From: Annulohypoxylon bovei var. microspora
Taxonomy: Eukaryota; Ascomycota; Sordariomycetes; Xylariales; Hypoxylaceae
Length of the DNA stretch: 64,000 nucleotides
Assembly: GCA_022836615.1 (NCBI GenBank)
Contig: MU405302.1
Location: 90,716-154,715, forward strand
Reading direction: 5' to 3'
Shown: positions 1-11,565 of the stretch, piece after piece
How the letters are laid out: each line of letters starts with the position of its first letter
Numbering within the stretch: position 1 is the stretch's first letter
Made by a program: the position numbers and the translations under genes
The notes under the pieces: generated by a model
Seen by the model: the letters and a program-made list of their open reading frames with translations, nothing else
Database searches by the model: none
What the model was told of the DNA's origin: nothing

Positions 1-490
1 CGTGCAGTTCGCCCGGTATGAGGTTTGGCATCGCCAAACCCTAAAACCCCAAGACGTTAAGCGGGTAGGTTCTCGCGTCCTGCTCTGCTGATACCTTGAA
101 TTGTTACGTGTCTAACTATTTCTATAGCATATCAACAGTGTCACTTCGCAATCATGTCCGGTTAATGTCCATCAAATGATGCAAACTGTCTTGAAGCAAT
201 ATATCGGGGATATTGTTGAGGGAGCGCGAGAAGTTCAAGAAGAATGGGTAAAACTAGGCGAGAAGCAGACTGACCTGCCTGACGATGAACTGCTACCTAT
301 GAACGAATTATCCGAGTCCCGCAGAGAGGTGCCCTTGCGACCCGAACACTTACGAGAAGCATACAGACGCCAAAAGGCTGCTGCCGAGCACGGCGGATCG
401 ATGGGAAGCCTGATGATCTGGAACCAACAGACGCAAAACGGGGCCGATCGGTTTGCGGTGAAAGCTGGAGGTCGCCGCATTTTTAAATAA
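1..490 (+). CDS. taf11: TFIID subunit 11 (TAF11), 3' part only
   Basis: C-terminal part of TAF11, a histone-fold subunit of the general transcription factor TFIID that pairs with TAF13 in the nucleus. The gene runs in from the left edge: an exon in frame from base 2 encodes a segment with RYEVWHRQTLKPQDVKR, then a 63-bp intron (65-127, donor GTAGGT, acceptor CTATAG), then an exon to the stop at 488-490. The second exon holds the family's diagnostic helices: DIVEGAREVQEEW, then LRPEHLREAYRR near the C-terminus. Family members end in a short basic tail, as here (GGRRIFK). An acidic/polar insertion separates the two helices. The first ATG in the last exon (176) is internal, not a start. Family assignment rests on motif recognition; the N-terminus is outside the window. 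Confidence 0.85.
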
Positions 491-1347
491 GCACAGATGT
501 TTCGATAGCCCCGATTCCCGCACTCTAGGACGCGAAGGCATGCCCATGAAGACGAAGGATCCTACGTAGTCCATCCGATATGGTTACGATGCGAAGAATA
601 CATCTTTGCAGCATACTCCCTCCGCTCCGCCTTCCACCACACACAAGACGTCGATATCCACCCATTGATACCCAAAGCAAACTTGATTTTACAATACCGT
701 CCTCACGGATTGTATGAGATTGCAGCACTGAGTTGGAAGACAAACATATTAGTCGAATACACCGGCCGACCAGCTCTGCAATATCTTCTACACTGCCTTT
801 ACCCCTGCGGATTTAGTCCACCGCGGGTAAGATTACGTTAGGGGAATGAAAACCTCATCCTCGGAAGATTAATGGTGTATTGTGCCCGTCCTAAAAGTAG
901 AATTCTCTCAGAGACGCGCCCACCCAACGTGTGGGTTTATTCTTGTTGTAGCCTCTATAAGCTACGGCTGCGACTTGCACATGCTTCAAATGTATTCAAG
1001 TAGGTAGTCAGTTATGAGAATAAGTTACATAGGAATAATAAGTTTCGGAGTCGTCCATAATGAAATCGTAAACCATCACATCCGTCGCGTCTCATCTCCA
1101 TCAATTTACATACTACACTTTTACCTAGGTATCTAACAGAAGGTTCTATGTATATAGTAACTAAGTTCAATATTGAAACAAGATTTCAATGTTGCTTGCA
1201 AGATGTTGAGTCTTCGATTACATAACATGTCCCCACACTGTCTATTAGGTGCTTCCATAATTAACCATTCGTCTCCACCCATAGTACTCAGGTACTTAGT
1301 GCTTCTTTCGAAACTGTTTTCCATGTCCCAACAGGACTAACAACCTC
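491..1347. other. intergenic, nothing recognised
   Basis: Presumed 3' UTR of the TAF11 gene followed by upstream flank of the tRNA gene. Only short overlapping frames without family features are present, and I see no repeat or RNA structure. Confidence 0.5.
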
Positions 1348-1436
1348 GCCTTTATAGCTCAGTGGTAGAGCGCAGCACTTGTATGTCCAATCACAAGTTC
1401 ATGCTGAGGTCCATCGTTCAATCCGGTGTGGAGGCA
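1348..1436 (+). tRNA. tRNA-Thr (anticodon UGU) with a 17-nt intron
   Basis: A complete cloverleaf can be folded. The acceptor stem is GCCTTTA/TGGAGGC. The D arm is GCTC-AGTGGTA-GAGC. The anticodon stem is CAGCA/TGCTG around CTTGTA. The T arm is CATCG-TTCAATC-CGGTG, and the discriminator base is A1436. The anticodon TGT (1380-1382) reads threonine ACA codons. The exons are split by a 17-nt intron at 1384-1400, exactly one base 3' of the anticodon, the canonical position for nuclear tRNA introns cut by the Sen endonuclease. The intron contains ACAAG, able to pair with the CTTGT of the anticodon loop as in the usual pre-tRNA fold. CCA is not encoded. The internal A and B boxes fall in the D and T arms. 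Confidence 0.93.
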
Positions 1437-2635
1437 CTCAACCTTTCATTTTTGACAATATCATTTATATCTCAGTGTTACTTTTTCCCCCCCAAACTTT
1501 GAGATTTTTATTTGCTTTTTAACATTCATTAATATCCGATCGATTTGATTATAATTCAAGACGCTATGATCGTGAAAGGCTGCTCACAGCTAGCTACTGA
1601 CTGTACTGACTGCATTGAACCCCGATTTTTCGGCACATGTAACTTGGCATGGTTCTAAAAGAGACAGCAATTAATCCCTGAAGCTTCTCTCCAGGCATCG
1701 ATATTAACCCCTGGCTTCACCGTCTCACCCACTAAAGATATCTAATTCTACTATGTAGCTTGTCAGCATGCACGATCTTTCATGAAGCGGAGAGCCATCA
1801 TCGTCACTTGGTTCACGCTAGCACCAAAATAAGCGCCCTTTTTCATTCCAGCATACACACGCTCATAGCTCTGTCAAATGTAACTCAATTATTCTTCTAT
1901 TGATTTTTCAAATTATCAATTGAATCAAGTTTTTTCCCGCCTATTTTATTATTGTCATTACTATTCAACTTTCAACTTACGACTTGTGTCATAACACCCT
2001 ACTAATGTGTGAGTTATGAGTAAGTCCCCGTCTTTTCGAACATGGCCTCATCTCCTAACGCCATTTAATTAGGTGTGTACATAGATAGGAACTACATATC
2101 GTATGTATGAGGTGGGGCAAAACACTGCCGCAACGGACACCTTGTCATGCAATGCATACAACGGCACGGGTTTTAATAATCGAAGCTTTTGAGGCTGTCG
2201 AGTTAGAGTTCGAGTTATTTTGTTGCCTAGATCGTGATCAGCAAGCCAAGGTTGGTAAAGGCTCAGGTGAAACTCCCACTTGATTGGCTTCACATGTGTT
2301 GAAGCCCTGGAGATTCGAGCATCCAGGTTCGGTGTAAGTGGACATGAACTTATTGCCAATCATAACAATAGATCTACATCGCAATGCGGGTGTTCGAGAT
2401 CGGGAAAAAAGACATTTTACGACTCCAAGAATCCTTTGAGTGCAGATCACAACGCTCAGAAGCTCGTATTAGCAACTACCCAGTTGGTTATGTCTCGTTG
2501 TCACTCAATCGAATCATCTGAGATGTGTAGGCAGCAGGAAACAATACATACATTTAAAGGACTATGAGATGTGAGGTTGAAGTGCATCTATAGCAATCTT
2601 CCAATTGTGTATAGTTTCAATAACTAATTCTCACA
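1437..2635. other. intergenic, nothing recognised
   Basis: Apart from the Pol III terminator this AT-rich stretch has only short frames on both strands with no family signal. It presumably contains the promoter of the membrane-protein gene at 2636. Confidence 0.45.
1449..1453 (+). terminator. RNA polymerase III terminator
   Basis: A run of five T begins 12 bases after the tRNA-Thr discriminator base, the expected distance and form for a Pol III stop. Confidence 0.6.
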
Positions 2636-3441
2636 ATGTCCCATTCTAGTCAAACTAGACGTGCGTCCGTTGCCGATACAGAGTATGCTGTACCGGACAC
2701 CCCTCAACCGATAGAACAACTACCTGATAAACCAGCATGGGACATCGCAAGGCTTGTGTTACGCATTGTATCAACTACGCTCTCAGCTCCTCTCCTCGCG
2801 ATATCCCTAGCTGGGTTTGCGGCACCGAAGGGATTCAGTGGTTTCCCAATCATGGGTACTTCGCTAGTAAGTTCGACTCCTAATATGAGTTATTCATGGC
2901 CAAAACAAATTCTAAAGAACCTGGTGGTTTAGTCTGCACTAGCACTCATATACGACATCTCCGAATACATCGTTATGTGTGTCCAGAAGAGAAAGACAGG
3001 TATCCGCCCGACCATTTCCCTCGGATTTGAGCTCGTCGTTTCGCTGGTAGGCATCGCTCTATCAGCACTCCTAATCACCTTCACGGCCGATTCCTATATA
3101 TGGCACGATTATTATGATGGCAGAGCCGGGACTCCTGTTCCCGGTTATGTCGAGAATGGGAGATTGTGGTTTGCTCTGTCTATCATTGCTAGTATCTTGG
3201 GCACGGTCTTATCGTGAGTTTCGATTTATTCAGTGTCGATTATCATCGCTCAGCTAACACGTCTCAAAGATTGGTACACTTCGTTTTGTTTGTCCGCGAT
3301 TGTGTGGAAGTCCATTGGTACCGGAAGGGAGTTTCTACGTCGCAGGAAAAGGAGTCGGCAGCCAACTCAACTTTCGAACTCGATGGCATTGAGGACAAGA
3401 AGGGACCACCAGTGAGTCCACCAACAAATGGCATCAACTAA
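2636..3441 (+). CDS. small four-helix integral membrane protein (MARVEL-like topology)
   Basis: Three exons (2636-2866, 2933-3213, 3270-3441) joined by introns of 66 bp (donor GTAAGT) and 56 bp (donor GTGAGT) give 227 residues in one frame. A polar N-terminus of about 40 residues is followed by four hydrophobic segments. They lie at roughly residues 46-70, 77-92, 104-122 and 148-170. The loop between helices 3 and 4 holds WHDYYDGRAGTPVPGYVENG. The C-terminal tail is hydrophilic. Topology and size match the many four-helix fungal membrane proteins of unknown function; no catalytic motif is visible. The joined frame keeps hydrophobicity continuous across both junctions, which supports the model. 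No functional name can be justified. Confidence 0.6.
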
Positions 3442-5457
3442 TATCATTGGTTGACACGATGTCTTTTTAAGAAGTATTTGAAATAAAAGACTCAGTCTCG
3501 GCACGCCTACGAACCGGATTTCCCTACTAGCATATGTCTTTAACACCCGCTGTAGTCAACTGCCTTCTTCTAGACCCTGCGGCCTCTAATAATTATGTTA
3601 GGAATAGAATTTGTAAATAACTTTTGAGAGTTAAAGAAGTTGGAATCCTGTCGACCTTTGATGAAATGCGGGTGTTTTTCGTACAGCTAGGGTTTATAGG
3701 ATGAACTCAGAATGACCACATAATTAATATGAAATATTTAGAATGTTACGAAATTTTTTCATGCTTCAAGTGTGTAAAAATTCGCAGTTCGCGCCCATTT
3801 ATCGTCCAACCTTGTAACATCTTCATCGTCGAATGTTTTATGATTTTTGTGTTTGATAGTATCCTCCGCAAAAAAATCCTGCTTAGTCATCAAAGGGGTC
3901 ACCCCTGAATCATACTTGATACCTAAATTATAGCAACCACATTTAAGCCGACGAGCACCAAGATCCACTCAAACGATCTTGCGCATTTTAAAATTAGGTA
4001 CAGTAAGATATAAACAATTGGAAAAGGAAGGGTTTTAGGGAATACTAATACTTCAAATAATGGGTCATTTTAATGCGCATATCGTCTTATAAATCCAGGT
4101 TAAGTCATAGTAGATCAATATCACCGAAAAGTTAATTCATTGATGAATTTCTCAGTTAGTACCTAAGGTACTAAAGCATGGGAAATGCTAAAAGCTCTTG
4201 GAATTTTTCATTTTGTAAAATCGCGTACCCTCATTTAGCACATAGTCGTGTACCTTAATGGTAGGGTATCTTCTAATCCTAGAAAATTCGTGGTGGATGC
4301 GGGTATCGTAAAGGAAACCAGTTGGTGAATAGTTCGAGTTATAATCTTCCTGGAGATAATCTCTTGTGTAGAATTCACCCTAATGGTGGTACCCGTATTC
4401 AAGTCGTTTGTTGGGAATAGCTCATATGGTTTTTAGCATCGTCGGCATTGTTTTACTTGGATCTGTCCATTGGCCGCAAACCAACTATTCCACGTCGGTA
4501 TCGTATTCCATAGCTGGCATTGAAGTTTTGCTTAGTGGTGCAGTAGCAAATATATCGAGTGCATACGATATTAAAGTGGCACCTATGAGGAAGTGTAGTC
4601 ATGAACGGGTTTTCCAGATTTAGATATAAGAATCCAATGCAACCCAGAAATGTGTTAGTTGCCGGTCCTAGTTCGAGTAGGCACCTCATACCTCGTGAGG
4701 AGGAAGTCCGAGAATATTCTCATATCCACTAGCTCGCCAAACTTAGAAAAGGTATTGTAAAGCTTAGTGCGGATAAATTTGGGAGAATAAGGAGATGTCG
4801 ATATCGGGGATGTTGTTTGCAAAGAGTCGAAATTCTTTAGCAAAAGGATTTCAGTTCAGGATCGCCCCTGAGCCGTAGCAGAGTAGACTACGATCAAAGC
4901 CAATGATATTCGGTGCTTCCTATCCGGATTTCTGGGTTTGGTGTTTGATATAAGACAGCTTAGTTACCTTCTAAACGAAGACGATTAGTTGGTAGTGTAT
5001 GCCGATTCCGTGTCAAACTATGCGTCTTTCCCTAATGCACCTATACAGGATTGACGGCTGTGTACACCCTCGAATTTGGAAGGGGTGTAGACGCGAATAA
5101 ACGAGGCAAAGTATTCTACCTAGCTATCTAAACGGATCAAGAAATTAGTACTAGAAACGAGCACGAGAAAGATTGGGCCGAAATACCTGAAGATAGAAGT
5201 GGTGGGGGAATATGAAGGGAGATTGGTGTTGGCAGACCATCTTCCATAAATAAGTTGGAAGACTAGTACCCAAGCAAAGTAGGTAGGGAACTATGCAAGT
5301 GCCGCCGAATTTTGGCCTCCTGTTGTCTTCAGAAACTGACTAATGAAGATTTGGCAAATTCCAAAGCTGCACCCATAAAGCACATTTGGCAAATAAACGG
5401 GTGCAGAGGCGTGGAGTGTATGGAGTCCGTAGCAATGATACTGTGTAGGTGAAAGCG
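3442..5457. other. gene-poor stretch with one weak membrane-like ORF
   Basis: About 2 kb of AT-rich DNA. The only frame with protein-like character is 4408-4623 (+, 71 codons), which encodes two hydrophobic stretches (around HMVFSIVGIVLLGSVHW and SIAGIEVLLSGAVANIS). It could be a remnant or an exon of a small membrane protein, but I found no convincing partner exons. Nothing else is recognised. Confidence 0.3.
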
Positions 5458-6900
5458 TTAACCGAGGATGATATCCTCGGGAAATCCGGTCAACCGGTCG
5501 TTCACTGATCGATACTGATCCTTCGGGTTTCCAGTTCCATTCTCCTTCTGAACTATCTGGACGAACTCTAACCGATTCACCTTCACATCTTTCCCTTCGT
5601 TCCTCTTCCATTGATCGAATCGTCTCAAAAGCGCCACTTCGTGGTTGTTGGCACGGACACGGATCATTGCCTTCTCTCGCTTGTCAACACCTCTAACGGC
5701 AATTCTCATCAGATAAAGCGTCTCGACGTTGGGCCACGATCGCGTGATAGTCTGCCAGCACGGTTCTGTGGTGACGGGCAAGTGGGGTGACTCGGTCTGG
5801 ACGGCTAAGAATCGGACGGCGGAGCGATCGGCTTCACAGTACTGGTGTCGAGCACAATGGCATCCGCGGCATGCACCGTGGCAGGGCTCAAAGGTCACAA
5901 TGTCGTTGGTGTTGGTATCCTGGATTGTCTTGGGACCAAGAGCGGGGACTAACGGGTCGTGAAGACCGAATCGCTTCTGATAGTGGAGTTGTGCGATCCA
6001 TCGCGATAGGTGGCAAGTATTGAACCACGTAGGAGGTCTGTTCTGAGCTCCAAAAGTTGCCCCGGCATGCGAAATCGAGGATCGATTGCATATATACAGC
6101 AATCTTGGTTCGATGGCGGCCTCCCAGATCATCATCTTGAGTTCGGGAGGGAGCCGGACATACTGGTGGAACTCAGTGAGCGGTTTCCAGAGGCGGGGTG
6201 AGCGGCGAGGATAAGCCTTGGCGCGATTCGCTCTAGTTCTTCTTCCACCTACTCTTCTTGCTCTTGTCTTGGATAGAGTCGTAGAGGTCGAGGCGACAGG
6301 GTCATTTGTTGGAGCCTGGTGATCGCCAATGCGAGCCGATCGACGGAGTGGCATTCTAAGCTGTCCTATATCTGGATGCTTCCTAAGCAGCTTCAACAGC
6401 GACGGTGAGATGAGGGAACTATCCTCGTCCTTCGTCTCGCTGCCCACAATGACCTCATCCTCATCACGCTCACCGTCCTGCTCATTGACACGTCGCTCAT
6501 TGCAATACTTGATATCTTTCGACTCTTCCAGCTTAGAAAGGTTCAAGGTGGGGATCATAGGCTTCTTAGAGGAAGTCTGTAACCTTGCTCTGAGTGAGGT
6601 AGTGGTATAGGACATAGCTTCTAAAGGTTCAGCAGATGAGAGCTTGCTAATGGATCGTGTAACAGGTCTTGCAAAGGTTCTTGAACCAAGTGTGGATGGG
6701 GCCATAACTGTTTGTCCTTCTGGAGTCATTGTCATGGGCGAGTCTTCCATCTCGACATCCTGCACATCGTCATCGTCTAGATCGACCACCGATTCTCGCC
6801 GCTCGTTGTTCTCGACTTGGACACCAAATCGACTCCCCATCAGGTCACCGAGTCCGTCCATTTTGGACTCGGAAGATTCCGGAACCTGCCAGTCTCGCAT
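5458..6900 (-). CDS. 2EXR-domain (F-box-like) fungal protein
   Basis: Intronless reading frame of 480 residues from the ATG at 6900; the frame stays open upstream to 6951 but begins there with TTG, so 6900 is preferred. Residues 1-240 are disordered and charged, with an acidic patch (LDDDDVQDVEMED) and basic clusters (KTRARRVGGRRTRANRAKAYPRR) that could act as nuclear localisation signals. Residues from about 244 carry the 2EXR signature: FHQYVRLPPELKMMIWEAAI, then a Pro- and Trp-containing segment with ICN and TWFNTCHLSRW. This fungal family resembles F-box proteins and is greatly expanded in Pezizomycotina; function is unknown. A Cys/His-rich patch (CHGACRGCHCARHQYC) near residue 345 could bind metal, which I have not seen as a usual part of the family. 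The domain call is from motif memory. Confidence 0.78.
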   Translation of the reverse strand: MRDWQVPESSESKMDGLGDLMGSRFGVQVENNERRESVVDLDDDDVQDVEMEDSPMTMTPEGQTVMAPSTLGSRTFARPVTRSISKLSSAEPLEAMSYTTTSLRARLQTSSKKPMIPTLNLSKLEESKDIKYCNERRVNEQDGERDEDEVIVGSETKDEDSSLISPSLLKLLRKHPDIGQLRMPLRRSARIGDHQAPTNDPVASTSTTLSKTRARRVGGRRTRANRAKAYPRRSPRLWKPLTEFHQYVRLPPELKMMIWEAAIEPRLLYICNRSSISHAGATFGAQNRPPTWFNTCHLSRWIAQLHYQKRFGLHDPLVPALGPKTIQDTNTNDIVTFEPCHGACRGCHCARHQYCEADRSAVRFLAVQTESPHLPVTTEPCWQTITRSWPNVETLYLMRIAVRGVDKREKAMIRVRANNHEVALLRRFDQWKRNEGKDVKVNRLEFVQIVQKENGTGNPKDQYRSVNDRLTGFPEDIILG

Positions 6901-9226
6901 ACTAGGTGCCAACGCGGTAGGGTTGAATAGATAAGTTGTGTACCTAGTCAATTTAAAATGCTGATGCTCAGCCGGCCCGGGGCCAGGAGCTGAAAATGAA
7001 TTTGCGATGGAAGGAAGTGATAGTAGTACAAGATGTACGAGAATATGAACCGTCTAGCCCTAAAGTGGTTGGCGTCGAGGTCTCGCTCGACGACAACGAG
7101 GCTGTGATAGCAGATTTGACGTAGCGATAAATCCGATGACAGACTTGTGAGATGTAGGTATGGAGGACTAGTTTGCTTATCAAGCTTGCCTCCACCCAGA
7201 GAATGAATTGATAAGGCTTATGACCGAACTGAAGAGAGAGAGAAGATAAGGTAGGAATGTTAAAACGTGAAATGTACGAATGAGGAGGAGAGAGAAGGAG
7301 GAATATCTATGATGCTTGTACTACACCAAGACCAAGACCTATTGTATGACTTACTTATTTCTTGTAATAAGTATTCTGCTCCTCCGTGAGGTTGCGACGG
7401 TGAAGTGAGATGATTAGGTGGTAGTCGTTCCGAGAATGTGCGATGAGGGGTAGAGTACGTAGAGTACGTAGAGGTGGAGGAAGATCATTGGGTCTATGGT
7501 GGGGATATGCTCCAACTTGGAAGCCCCGGACACCATATTTAGCACATTTAGCGCACATGCCCCTGTTATTCGTCAACTTTCAGGTGCTCATGCATGTGTG
7601 GCTACATCTGAGCTAATCCAATACAAGGGAGAGGGAAGGTACCAAGTATCGCAAGGCTCGTGCCTACATGTAGGTACCGACCTACTCCAATTGATGTCTA
7701 ACAGTTACATACATTCCTTCCTCTCTTAACATTCAAGTCTGACTAAATATCTAGCCTGTCCAGGTACCTATATACCTACTAAGGTCAAGAAATCATTGCT
7801 CAACGACGAAAGAAGGTGCATTTGCGGCCCGGGTCAACAAGAATACTCTTCATACCTAGTTAGTATGTATCGAGAAATGAGAGTACTTACTTTTATTTCA
7901 TAGTAGGTACGAAAAGCGGAAGGAACATTTACATTTATATTTCATGACTGTAAGTTCCAGCATAAAATAATGAGTCGCATACTTCGTAATCTTCGATAAA
8001 GTTCAGGGGAAAAAGCATTAAGATGCCGCAATCTTCAAATATCAAACCTCATTGGTCAAACCATAAAGTACCTAATTTTGATGCTTAGAAAAGCCCTGCC
8101 AAGTAATAATGACGCCTTTAAACACCTATAAGCACTGAACACAACCTGGAATATTACTTAAAAAACGTAAGCGCCTTAATATTTTTATTCATGTAAATTA
8201 ACGAACTTACTTTATCATAATAATTTAAAATTAATGCGAATTAATAAAGGTTATGATTCCGTCAGGTATATCAATTAAAGTAACCTTAGGTCCGTTAAAT
8301 AAAGTTTGACGGGACCCTTAACAGATACGCACCCGGCATTCTTCTTAATTTGTGGAACCACGTTTTACGAAAGCCGCAACACTGCGGCTAGAACCGAGAC
8401 CCGGACCCGGACCCGGACAACTTCACCCCACCACTGACCTAGTCACAACGTGGTTCGGAATAAGGAAGAATAAACAAATCGTTGCGGGGTTAACTAACAA
8501 CTCAACATACTTTAAAGGAGCTTTGGTTTAATTAATGGCTGTTGCTATAACACACTCAGGTGGCAACTCTTCCTAGGGTTTAATAACTGAATAGAACTTT
8601 GATGTTTCATACACGTGTTATGCATATAAGGGACGAAAAAAATGAAAGGAATGAGCTGAAACATACATAGGGGTAGCTGTAACGGTAGATACTTCGTAAC
8701 AATAGGTACGTTCAATAATAATAGATGATATCTTGATTAAAAAGTTAACATTGGGTAAGTAACGCATGCATCTCATTTCATCCCATGTCATCTCATATTA
8801 AAGACAAACCTTCACGAACAAAAGTTGATATGCAGTTACTTGTTTCATACTCAGGTAAATAAATAATCAATTAAGTTTACCTACTTATTCAATTCAGCGT
8901 CATGGTTATTATTGATAACATAAATATTTGAGTCATATACCTAAAAGTCTACATTCTTGCATCACTGACAATCCCATCACTGGATCAACAGGATTAATCA
9001 CAAATCACCTTCCTAACACAACTAACGAAACGAAACTTCGCCTACTAAAGCTAGGTTAACTCTTACTTGATTCTATGAAGTTTACACCATTTAACATGCT
9101 CGAGCAAGCTAAGTAGTCTTGTTTCTAGCCGCCACCGGCTTTCCTCTTCTCCCGACAATCTACTTAAATCGAAATAGAGCCACTTCTATAAGGACGTTCT
9201 ATTTAATTTGGCCATACCAACCCATC
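6901..9226. other. intergenic, mildly AT-rich
   Basis: Upstream region of the 2EXR gene plus 1.5 kb of AT-rich DNA. It contains purine-rich GA tracts near 7230-7300, a short repeat of AGAGTACGT at about 7448-7466, and a triple hexamer ACCCGG at about 8399-8417. Several CCTAGGTA-type palindromes occur. No gene is recognised. Confidence 0.45.
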
Positions 9227-9575
9227 ATGTGTCACGCCATCGCCTGGAACTTCTATTGTATGCAATGCGGTCGAGGCCCACTGAACAGACACCCATACGT
9301 ACGTAATATCTTGAATTGCTTCCGCTACTAGGCTTGTCTTGATTTTACGATGGTTTTCTGATTGAATTGTCTTGGCGGCCATTGCGCTTTCCCGTAACCA
9401 CTAACTTTACTGGTTTTAGAACGTTTGGCAAACCGTGTGCGAATCTAACATGGCTTGTACGAGGCAATGTCCGAATTATACCAAAGAATTACGCTCGTCT
9501 CATGGAGATGAATGTACATGGTGGGGAATTCAATCTCACCTTAGACAACGAAGACAACCCGCTCGTCGACAATGA
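9227..9575 (+). CDS. small Cys-rich hypothetical protein (spliced)
   Basis: Two exons (9227-9298 and 9420-9575) joined by a 121-bp intron (donor GTACGT, branch-like CTAAC, acceptor TTTTAG) give 75 residues. Neither exon alone exceeds the usual ORF cut-off in this frame. The joined product has regularly placed cysteines: MCH at the N-terminus, YCMQCGRG, then VCESNMACTRQCPNY, then DECTWWG, seven Cys in total after the start. The intron splits codons cleanly (phase 0) and both exons are Cys-rich, which supports the model. The pattern recalls short fungal Cys/His proteins of unknown role; no signal peptide is apparent. It ends with a basic tail (RQRRQPARRQ). The true start might lie upstream in the same open frame. 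Confidence 0.45.
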
Positions 9576-10200
9576 GAATCTCACTGCCGGGAGATCATTA
9601 TCTACCTAAGGGTGGTAGATTTAGGGTTTTGCTGTACCGCTTGGATCTGGATGTATGTTAATCGTTGATTTAACGGCGATATATTAGAAAAGGTATTACC
9701 ATACCTACCTAGGTATCTAATAAAATATTTAATGGGCTCTAGGCGTGATTTCAGAATTAGACTTTGAACATTGGGAGGTAATATCAGGCATGGCAGAATT
9801 ATACAAATAGGGGAGGGGGGGTTTGTAGCCATTAGGATTGCCTTAAAAAATATCATAAAACACAGTATATCAAAGTCATTAGAACGATACAACCTTAGGT
9901 TCATTTTCTGCAAAATGCCAGTCGAATATTAGGGATTCAATTTAAGCGTCTAATGTGGAATTTCAATGCTAACCTATTACCATGGCAGTCCCCTATCTTA
10001 ACGTCCTTCTGTTTTGCTACATCCAATGCATTCAATCTCAACGAAAACGAGGTTTTTGTTAAAGGACAATACGAACCAAACATCGCCCTTAAAAAGGCCC
10101 CGAAGGTCAATGAATCCGTTTTAAGCAAAGGAGTAGTTCGCAACTATTTACAAGAGTTAATATTAACCCGAAATAAACAAAGAAATCTACAGAGTCGACA
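9576..10200. other. intergenic upstream of the amidoligase gene
   Basis: AT-rich spacer with a TACCTAGGTA-like palindrome near 9705-9716 and a G-run near 9812-9819. The open frame 9953-10237 (+) overlaps the next gene out of frame and shows no family features. No gene is supported. Confidence 0.45.
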
Positions 10201-11565
10201 ATGGCAGCCAAACGAGACCTTCAAAGGAAAATGCTAAGCTTCGGCGTTGAGCTGGAGTTCTACATTTTCGTCACACAGGACAAGAGTTCAACATTCCGAC
10301 CTCTGGGCTTTGAGTCACACCCTGGTAATCCATTAATCGTTGACGGGAGAATCGATAGCGAAGAGATAAGGAAGGATCTAGCTCTGAGAATTAATAACTT
10401 ACTGCGAGATGCCCCTGTAGCAACAGTATTATCGAAGAACAATAGAGATATTGATATCGAAGGCGACGAAGAATGGAATCACTTAAGACCTTATCGTATA
10501 TGGCAGGTAAAAGACGAGATTTCAATGCAAGACCTGCCAATCGAACTGGCAAGACTGAATAACGAAAGATCTGAGTGGGTTGCTGTCGAGGTTGTTTCGC
10601 CCGCGCTTTGGGCTACTGATGAGGGCTTCGACCAAGTCCGCCGAGTCTGTGAGTTCCTACAAAACACCTTTTTGACGTCTACTCTAACAGAATGTGGTCT
10701 CCATATTCACGTTGGCCAAGGGAATAATTGGCTACCAATTACTTTACTCCGTCGGATGGCAGCTTTTCTGTACGCCGCGGATCCAATTTTAGCACAGTCT
10801 CACCCGGTTTATAGACGTAACGATACACTATACTGTCTGAGTACGCGCCTATATTCCAATGTTACCTTGGGAATGAAGAACAGCCACGCTCCAGAACAAC
10901 CGTCACAAGTTGACGAGCTACAGGAAATCTCTCTAGTAGCCCCTAGAGGTTGGAAGGGACTTGCCGGCAACGTCGCACGACTTTCCAGGCCTATGAATTC
11001 ATATTCCCGGACAGAGGATAACTTTCCTCCTCGACCAAACACGCCAAGTTACATTGCCGATCCGATATATATAGAGAGTACTCTAGGAGATCTTAAACGT
11101 TCCTTCGGAATAAACCAGAACCTTAGAGACTTCTCGCCTACTCCGATGTTAGAGGCAGTTGCAGAGATTCTTCAAACGACAAATCGACGAAATCTCTCTA
11201 TCTTACTGGGGTCTCATATAAATAGATCGGCATATAGTTTCCAGCAACTGTCTTGGGAGAGAAAGAGGACTATCGAGTTTCGACAACCGACCGGCACAGT
11301 AGATCCTGCTGAAGTTGTCAGCCAGGCAAGAATAGCGGTACGTCTTTGCGAATTTGCAGCTACCGCTACTCACGAGGAGTTCCAAAAAATGATCTTGGAC
11401 TTTGCCAGTGCAGACGAAGATCCTTCTTGGTTTGATGTGTACGATTTGTTGATAGAGCTCGGCCTTCGCCCTGAAGCAAGGATTGTGCACGCAGCTTTGA
11501 CTGGGACCATGAGTAATTCAATCCGAGATAGATACTTCGAAAGTCGTAGATATGAGAGGTTGTAA
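10201..11565 (+). CDS. putative amidoligase (Amidoligase_2 family)
   Basis: Intronless 454-residue protein. It carries the motifs of the Amidoligase_2 group, relatives of glutamine synthetase and GCS that join a carboxylate to an amine using ATP. Residues 14-20 are FGVELEF (metal-binding Glu strand). VAVEVVSPAL near residue 127 is the second core strand, TECGLHIHVG near residue 160 supplies the histidines, and TIEFRQPTGT near residue 359 contributes the last conserved Glu and Arg. The spacing of these four blocks is typical, so the domain looks intact. Substrate is unknown; in fungi these proteins are sporadically distributed and poorly studied. No signal peptide or membrane helix is visible, so a cytosolic location is inferred. 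The next gene (12079) is a Cys-rich unknown on the same strand; a functional link is only a possibility. Confidence 0.85.
   Translation: MAAKRDLQRKMLSFGVELEFYIFVTQDKSSTFRPLGFESHPGNPLIVDGRIDSEEIRKDLALRINNLLRDAPVATVLSKNNRDIDIEGDEEWNHLRPYRIWQVKDEISMQDLPIELARLNNERSEWVAVEVVSPALWATDEGFDQVRRVCEFLQNTFLTSTLTECGLHIHVGQGNNWLPITLLRRMAAFLYAADPILAQSHPVYRRNDTLYCLSTRLYSNVTLGMKNSHAPEQPSQVDELQEISLVAPRGWKGLAGNVARLSRPMNSYSRTEDNFPPRPNTPSYIADPIYIESTLGDLKRSFGINQNLRDFSPTPMLEAVAEILQTTNRRNLSILLGSHINRSAYSFQQLSWERKRTIEFRQPTGTVDPAEVVSQARIAVRLCEFAATATHEEFQKMILDFASADEDPSWFDVYDLLIELGLRPEARIVHAALTGTMSNSIRDRYFESRRYERL

Noticed and set aside
8395..8420. ACCCGG repeats considered as telomere-like sequence
   Set aside because: Only about three units and not the fungal TTAGGG/CCCTAA repeat.
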